Assembly (NCBI GenBank): GCA_003263775.1
Contig: JYJJ01000051.1
Location: 248,001-312,000 of the forward strand
Origin: Vibrio maritimus
GTDB taxonomy: Bacteria; Pseudomonadota; Gammaproteobacteria; Enterobacterales; Vibrionaceae
Direction of reading: 5' to 3'
Length of the DNA stretch: 64,000 bases
Part shown: positions 60,758 through 64,000 of the stretch, piece by piece
Layout: the number at the start of each line of letters is the position of its first letter
Position numbering within the stretch: the first letter of the stretch is position 1
The notes under the pieces: generated by a model
The model's database searches: none
What the model was told of the DNA's origin: nothing
Seen by the model: the letters and a program-made list of their open reading frames with translations, nothing else
Made by a program: the position numbers and the translations under genes

Positions 60758-60786
60758 AAAAGGGGAGCGTAAGCTCTCCTTTTTTG
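60758..60786 (+). terminator. Terminator of the rplT operon
   Basis: AAAAGGGGAGC pairs with GCTCTCCTTTT (one G-U pair) and is followed by T residues. It ends four bases before the stop of the convergent integrase gene and may serve both. Confidence 0.9.
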
Positions 60787-60789
60787 TGC

Positions 60790-61755
60790 CTATAGAATAC
60801 TGGATAATGGACTAGTCACGCCGCTTGCCCCTCTGTTTAGCACGTGCGTGTATATTTGCGTTGTTTTAACGTCGGTATGACCCAGCTGTTCTTGAACAGT
60901 ACGAATATCAGCACCGCTTTCCAATAGATGTGTCGCGAACGAATGTCGTAGCGTATGACATGTTACCACTTTACGTAAATTGGCCTTTTTCGCCGCGGTT
61001 CTTACCGCTCTTTGTAAAGTTGAAGAATGAACATGCTGCCTTCGAAGTAAGTTACTTCGTGGGTCATGACTTAACTTGGCTGAAGGAAATAAGTAGTGCC
61101 AACCGAAATCAAGATGAGCATTAGGATATTTTCTTGTTAAAGCATGCGGCAGATAGACACCAGCGTAGCCTTGAGTGCGATAATCCATCTGATAGTAGCT
61201 TCTAGCCCGATTAATTTGCTCCTCTAGTGAGCCACGCAGCTCATTGGCTAGGGTGACCACTCTGTTCTTAGCGCCTTTCCCTTGCCACACGCGCAAAGCG
61301 CCATAATCAAAATCTACATCGTTAACTCTCAACCTAACGCATTCCATTACGCGTAGCCCCGAACCATACATAAGCTGCATCGGCAAAGAAAAATTAGGAT
61401 TAGTGCATTTTATTAACTGCGATACTTCTTGTTTGGTTAAAACTACTGGTAATTTTGTTTCCTGGACAGAACGCTTAAACTTCAGCTCTTTATCTAAGGG
61501 CGTTTTTTGTATCTCTTTATACAGAAAGTGAAGAGCATTTAACGCTAGCTTTTGTGTTTTTGGAGCGACGTGTAACTTTGTAGCCAGAAAGGTAAGGTAG
61601 GCCTCTACTTCCTCAGATCCCATGTCTCTAGGGTGCTTCATTCCATGAAAAATGATGAATCGTTTAATCCAATATAAATACGCTTCAATGGTTCGTTTCG
61701 CGTACTGCCTGGTGTACATATATTCCGAGATGTGTAACAGATAGAGTGACTTCAT
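60790..61755 (-). CDS. intIA: Superintegron integrase IntIA (IntI4 type)
   Basis: Tyrosine recombinase of 321 residues that inserts and excises gene cassettes. Catalytic residues are all present: Arg135 (GSGLRVMECVRLR), Lys160, His267 and Arg270 (CHTLRHSFATHLLE), His293 (LGHTDVKTT) and Tyr302 (QIYTHVL). The insertion that defines integron integrases is visible as YLPHALTRKYPNAHLDFGWHYLFPS. It lies directly after rplT and is transcribed toward it, away from the cassette array, as in V. cholerae. A LexA box and a CRP site lie upstream. Confidence 0.97.
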   Translation of the reverse strand: MKSLYLLHISEYMYTRQYAKRTIEAYLYWIKRFIIFHGMKHPRDMGSEEVEAYLTFLATKLHVAPKTQKLALNALHFLYKEIQKTPLDKELKFKRSVQETKLPVVLTKQEVSQLIKCTNPNFSLPMQLMYGSGLRVMECVRLRVNDVDFDYGALRVWQGKGAKNRVVTLANELRGSLEEQINRARSYYQMDYRTQGYAGVYLPHALTRKYPNAHLDFGWHYLFPSAKLSHDPRSNLLRRQHVHSSTLQRAVRTAAKKANLRKVVTCHTLRHSFATHLLESGADIRTVQEQLGHTDVKTTQIYTHVLNRGASGVTSPLSSIL

Positions 61756-61768
61756 AGTAAATAAAGGT

Positions 61769-61784
61769 ATGTATAAATAAACAG
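61769..61784. promoter_or_regulatory. LexA (SOS) box of intIA
   Basis: ATGT-N8-ACAG (16 bases) differs from CTGT-N8-ACAG at one position and lies 14 bases upstream of the intIA ATG. SOS control of integron integrases is established for V. cholerae. Confidence 0.7.
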
Positions 61785-61789
61785 TACCT

Positions 61790-61819
61790 TTGATTTTAGA
61801 GTATGCTAAAAGCTATATA
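61790..61819 (+). promoter_or_regulatory. Candidate cassette promoter Pc
   Basis: TTGATT (61790-61795), 18-base spacer, TATATA (61814-61819), pointing into the cassette array from between intIA and attI. Confidence 0.4.
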
Positions 61820-61836
61820 AGCATAATGTTGCTTAT

Positions 61837-61852
61837 CGTGAGTGGTGTCACA
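61837..61852. promoter_or_regulatory. CRP site upstream of intIA
   Basis: CGTGA-GTGGTG-TCACA matches the CRP consensus at 9 of 10 conserved bases. cAMP-CRP control of intIA is known in V. cholerae. Confidence 0.6.
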
Positions 61853-61899
61853 TTAATAGGTAACGTAAGGTACTGATTACATGGGATGTTCATGCTAGA

Positions 61900-61979
61900 T
61901 TGGTGCTTTACTGTTCTGAGGCAGGGGCGGTAGCGTGGGGAGTTATAGGCGCGTGGTGCGGACTAATATATGTTAGCTT
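61900..61979 (+). other. attI recombination site
   Basis: The first cassette joins at G/TTAGCT (61972/61973). The left border of attI cannot be fixed from sequence alone; about 70 bases upstream of the crossover are assumed. Confidence 0.6.
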
Positions 61980-62037
61980 TCTCGGTTGAGTATTGTGGTG
62001 TGTGGGTTCAGCATTCTAGCTTTACACCTGACCGTCA

Positions 62038-62289
62038 GTGCTAAATCGGTACATCAAGCGTGCTGTTTCTTTTTCGTTGAAGTGCCATCAATCAACTTGT
62101 TTGCATGGTGCACTTGGTTGTCAGCTTCAGCGCAAGAGCCTTGAGTTGCCTTTAAGTGTCGTTATCTTTGGCCGCAAATTGGTTGAAGGTTCAATGCTTC
62201 TGCATTGGGTGCGGCGGTGGCTTCGGTTTTGGAGCGTTTCTTTAAAGCCTTGCTGGCAAACGCAGGCTGCATCACACGAAAAAAGCTAA
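62038..62289 (+). CDS. Cassette 1 hypothetical ORF, 83 residues
   Basis: A GTG-started frame fills most of cassette 1 (61973-62399) and stops at the TAA formed inside the attC core, as cassette genes often do. The product is basic and rich in Leu, Ser and Trp and has no recognised domain. There is no good ribosome site. Cassette 3 is a diverged copy of the same cassette in which this frame is broken by a one-base difference, so coding potential is doubtful. Confidence 0.3.
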   Translation: MLNRYIKRAVSFSLKCHQSTCLHGALGCQLQRKSLELPLSVVIFGRKLVEGSMLLHWVRRWLRFWSVSLKPCWQTQAASHEKS

Positions 62290-62405
62290 CAAATTGCTCA
62301 AGCAGACAGCTAACGCTCGGCGATTTTGGTTTGTTTGAGTTCAGTGATTACGTGGCTTTGCTTGGTTGTTGTGTTCGTTAGCTGCAACTTAGCAAGGCGT
62401 TAGGC
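62284..62405 (+). repeat. attC site of cassette 1
   Basis: An imperfect palindrome of about 122 bases, from AGCTAAC to GTTAGGC, with inner arms CAGCTAACG and CGTTAGCTG. AGCTAAC is complementary to GTTAGCT at the left end of cassette 1, as expected for an intact cassette. Confidence 0.93.
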
Positions 62406-62420
62406 TACAAGGAAAAGTAT

Positions 62421-62999
62421 ATGAACGAGACAGTGGAAGTTTATCCCACACAATATGAAGCAATATTGAAAGCCACACACGCAATTGGCTTTCCGCAATT
62501 GTCAGAACTTCCGATAGGTTCATTTTTAGCCGCTTTAGCGGCGAGTAAGCAATCAGGGCACTTGTTAGAGCTAGGGACTGGCACAGGTCTTTGTACATCA
62601 TGGATATTACATGGGATGTCTGAAGACTCGAAATTAACAACTGTAGATAATTCGGTAGAAAATATTGATATAGCTCGTAGTTATCTAGGAGACGATCCAC
62701 GAATTGATATCGTGTTATCCAATGGTGAGGATGTTATTGAACGGATTCCTCCATCGTCGGTCGATTTGATATTTGCCGATACTTGGCCGGGCAAATACTA
62801 CTACCTAGATGAAACTCTAGCTTGCCTCAAAATTGGTGGTTTTTACATCATAGACGATATGAAAATTCGTGAGGATTGGTCAGAAGAGCACAATGGAAAG
62901 GTTCGAGCGCTGATAGCTCACTTATCACAACGAGATGATCTTGTTGTATCAAAGCTTTGTTGGTCAACAGGCATAGTTATGTGCGTGAAAGTAGCCTAA
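62421..62999 (+). CDS. Cassette 2: SAM-dependent methyltransferase
   Basis: A 192-residue class I methyltransferase resembling the O-methyltransferase (caffeoyl-CoA type) group. Motif I is LLELGTGTGLCTSWI, motif II TTVDNSVENIDIA, then SVDLIFADTWPGKYYYLDETLACLKIGGFYIIDDM. The acceptor is unknown. It is the only gene of cassette 2, and its TAA lies in the attC core. Start ATG 62421, close to the attC of the previous cassette, so it may be read from Pc or a nearby promoter. Confidence 0.85.
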   Translation: MNETVEVYPTQYEAILKATHAIGFPQLSELPIGSFLAALAASKQSGHLLELGTGTGLCTSWILHGMSEDSKLTTVDNSVENIDIARSYLGDDPRIDIVLSNGEDVIERIPPSSVDLIFADTWPGKYYYLDETLACLKIGGFYIIDDMKIREDWSEEHNGKVRALIAHLSQRDDLVVSKLCWSTGIVMCVKVA

Positions 63000-63116
63000 C
63001 AAATTGTTCAAGTAGACAGCTAACGTTTGGCGATTTTGGTTTGGTTGAGTTTAGTGATTACGGTGGTCTTGTTTGAGTTTAGTGGTAGTTAGCTGCTACT
63101 TAACAAGGCGTTAGCT
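62994..63116 (+). repeat. attC site of cassette 2
   Basis: From GCCTAAC to GTTAGCT, about 123 bases. GCCTAAC complements GTTAGGC at the start of cassette 2. It is related in sequence to the other sites but more diverged in the central part. Confidence 0.93.
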
Positions 63117-63536
63117 TTCTCGGTTAAGTATTGTGGTGTGTGGGTTCAGTGTTCTAGCTTTACACCTGCTCGTCAGTGCCAAATCGCAACCCCGCACGTG
63201 CTGTTTCTTTTGCTTGGAAAGGGCGTCAATCAACTTCGAGTATGGTGCACTTGGTAGTCAGCTTCGGCGCAAGAGCGTGAGTTGCCTTTAAGTATCGCCA
63301 TCTTTGGCCGCAAGTTAATGGAAGGTTCAATACTTCTGCATTGGGTGCGTCGGTGGCGTTGGTTTTCGAGCATTTCTTTAAAACCTTGGTGGCAAACGCT
63401 GGCTGCATCACACGAAAAAAGCTAACAAATTGCTCAAGCAGACAGCTAACATTCGGCGATTTTGGTTTGGTTGAGTTCGGTGATTAAGGTGGCTTTGCTT
63501 GAGTGTCGTGGCCGTTAGCTGCAACTTAGCAAGGCG
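63111..63536 (+). other. Cassette 3: degenerate copy of cassette 1, no intact gene
   Basis: The 426 bases closely resemble cassette 1 (61973-62399) along their whole length, with scattered substitutions and one-base length changes. The frame open in cassette 1 is interrupted here: it reads PNRNPARAVSFAWKGRQSTS and stops shortly after. A 61-codon frame on the opposite strand is probably chance. Confidence 0.8.
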
Positions 63537-63542
63537 TTAGAT
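63420..63542 (+). repeat. attC site of cassette 3
   Basis: From AGCTAAC to GTTAGAT, about 123 bases, nearly identical to the attC of cassette 1. AGCTAAC complements GTTAGCT at the start of cassette 3. Confidence 0.93.
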
Positions 63543-63576
63543 TTCATTAGAGTTATGGCGTTTCAAAGGATTGTCG

Positions 63577-63963
63577 ATGATAGATAAAAATTGGGTGCTC
63601 CAACTCTTTAGCCACCTTGAATGTGGTAGACCTGAAGTGTTTTTCGAGAGCGTTGCTGATGATGTGATTTGGGAAGTTACAGGGACTCATCCTCTCGCTG
63701 GCGTTTACACGACCAAATTGGATTTTATTTCTGGAACGATTGCTAAATTAAACGAAGTCCTTGAATCACCGCTACGTCTAAAGGTTCTCTCGTGTTTGCT
63801 TGATGGTTCGGTTGCTGCTGTTGAACTTATCGCAGATTCTACAACTAAATCGGGTAGTGCATTTAATAACAGGTATTGTTGGGTGTGTGAGTTTGAAAGT
63901 CACAAGCTAGTAAAAGTCAGAGCATATTTAGACTCAGCATTAGTTTCTAAAACACTGAGTTAA
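63577..63963 (+). CDS. Cassette 4: SnoaL/NTF2-like protein
   Basis: A 128-residue protein of the SnoaL/ketosteroid-isomerase-like fold. An N-terminal helix (WVLQLFSHLECGRPEVFFESV) precedes the typical ADDVIWEVTGTHPLAGVYTTKLDF segment, and a final strand pair ends NRYCWVCEFESHKLVKVRAYLDSALV. The substrate is unknown. The ATG at 63577 has AAAGGA at ideal spacing; a TTG at 63571 is less likely. Confidence 0.8.
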   Translation: MIDKNWVLQLFSHLECGRPEVFFESVADDVIWEVTGTHPLAGVYTTKLDFISGTIAKLNEVLESPLRLKVLSCLLDGSVAAVELIADSTTKSGSAFNNRYCWVCEFESHKLVKVRAYLDSALVSKTLS

Positions 63964-63973
63964 GTGCCAAGAA

Positions 63974-64000
63974 ATCTAACAATTTGTTCAAGCAGACAGC
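63974..64000 (+). repeat. attC site of cassette 4 (cut by window edge)
   Basis: Begins ATCTAAC, the complement of GTTAGAT at the left end of cassette 4, and continues with the shared AATTTGTTCAAGCAGACAGC sequence to the window end. Confidence 0.88.

Larger units (their letters stand above)
60790..64000. mobile_element. Chromosomal superintegron (start of array)
   Basis: The integrase, attI and at least four cassettes with attC sites lie in the usual rplT-flanking location. The array runs to the right edge of the window and continues beyond it. Confidence 0.95.

Noticed and set aside
63226-63411. 61-codon minus-strand frame in cassette 3
   Set aside because: No ribosome site, orientation opposite to the array, and no counterpart in the sister cassette.
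62284-64000. Repeated blocks suggestive of a CRISPR array
   Set aside because: Repeats are about 120 bases, palindromic, spaced by genes and flanked by GTTA core sites: they are attC sites. No cas genes are present.

Overview
The window reads as Vibrio chromosomal DNA (Gammaproteobacteria). The thrS-infC-rpmI-rplT block is followed directly by a tyrosine-recombinase integron integrase and an array of about 120-bp attC repeats, the position of the chromosomal superintegron in vibrios. Most of the left two thirds is a type VI secretion (T6SS) cluster whose order resembles T6SS1 of the V. parahaemolyticus/V. alginolyticus group. Species cannot be fixed from the sequence alone.

Layout. 1-328: tail of an Ig-like surface protein. 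879-32654: T6SS. On the minus strand are a sigma-54 activator (vasH) and clpV. On the plus strand, behind a good sigma-54 promoter, are hcp, vgrG, a DUF6484 protein, a TIGR02270-like protein, a DUF2169 adaptor and a ketoacyl-synthase-like protein. A second plus-strand block carries a PpkA-type kinase and tssA-B-C-E-F-G plus a membrane protein. An Lrp/AsnC regulator, tssM and a vasL-like gene lie on the minus strand. A third plus-strand block has an outer-membrane barrel protein, tagH, tssJ, tssK and tssL. 33043-40727: three genes not explained by the core machine: a MIX-like protein, a beta-propeller lipoprotein and a 1575-residue protein with an OmpA-like domain. I read these as a candidate effector/immunity module.

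40859-57374: a ketopantoate-reductase-like enzyme, a YdcZ-type membrane protein, a YgiW-type periplasmic protein, a purine catabolism operon (xdhA-xdhB-xdhC-guaD) with a GntR/FCD regulator and paired operator-like palindromes, a DUF819 transporter, an accessory serC/serA pair, and a response-regulator phosphatase with an RsbW-like kinase. 57484-60786: thrS with a leader that imitates the tRNA-Thr anticodon arm, infC starting at ATT, rpmI and rplT. 60790-64000: intIA, its LexA and CRP sites, attI and four cassettes, the fourth cut inside its attC by the window edge.

A caution applies throughout. Sixteen single-base frame breaks interrupt thirteen genes, including essential thrS and infC. Fifteen are consistent with one lost base, usually from a run of identical bases, and one is an extra base in an A run. 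Restoring one base gives the expected family length in each case I can judge. I therefore treat them as probable sequencing or assembly errors and annotate each gene over its full extent.
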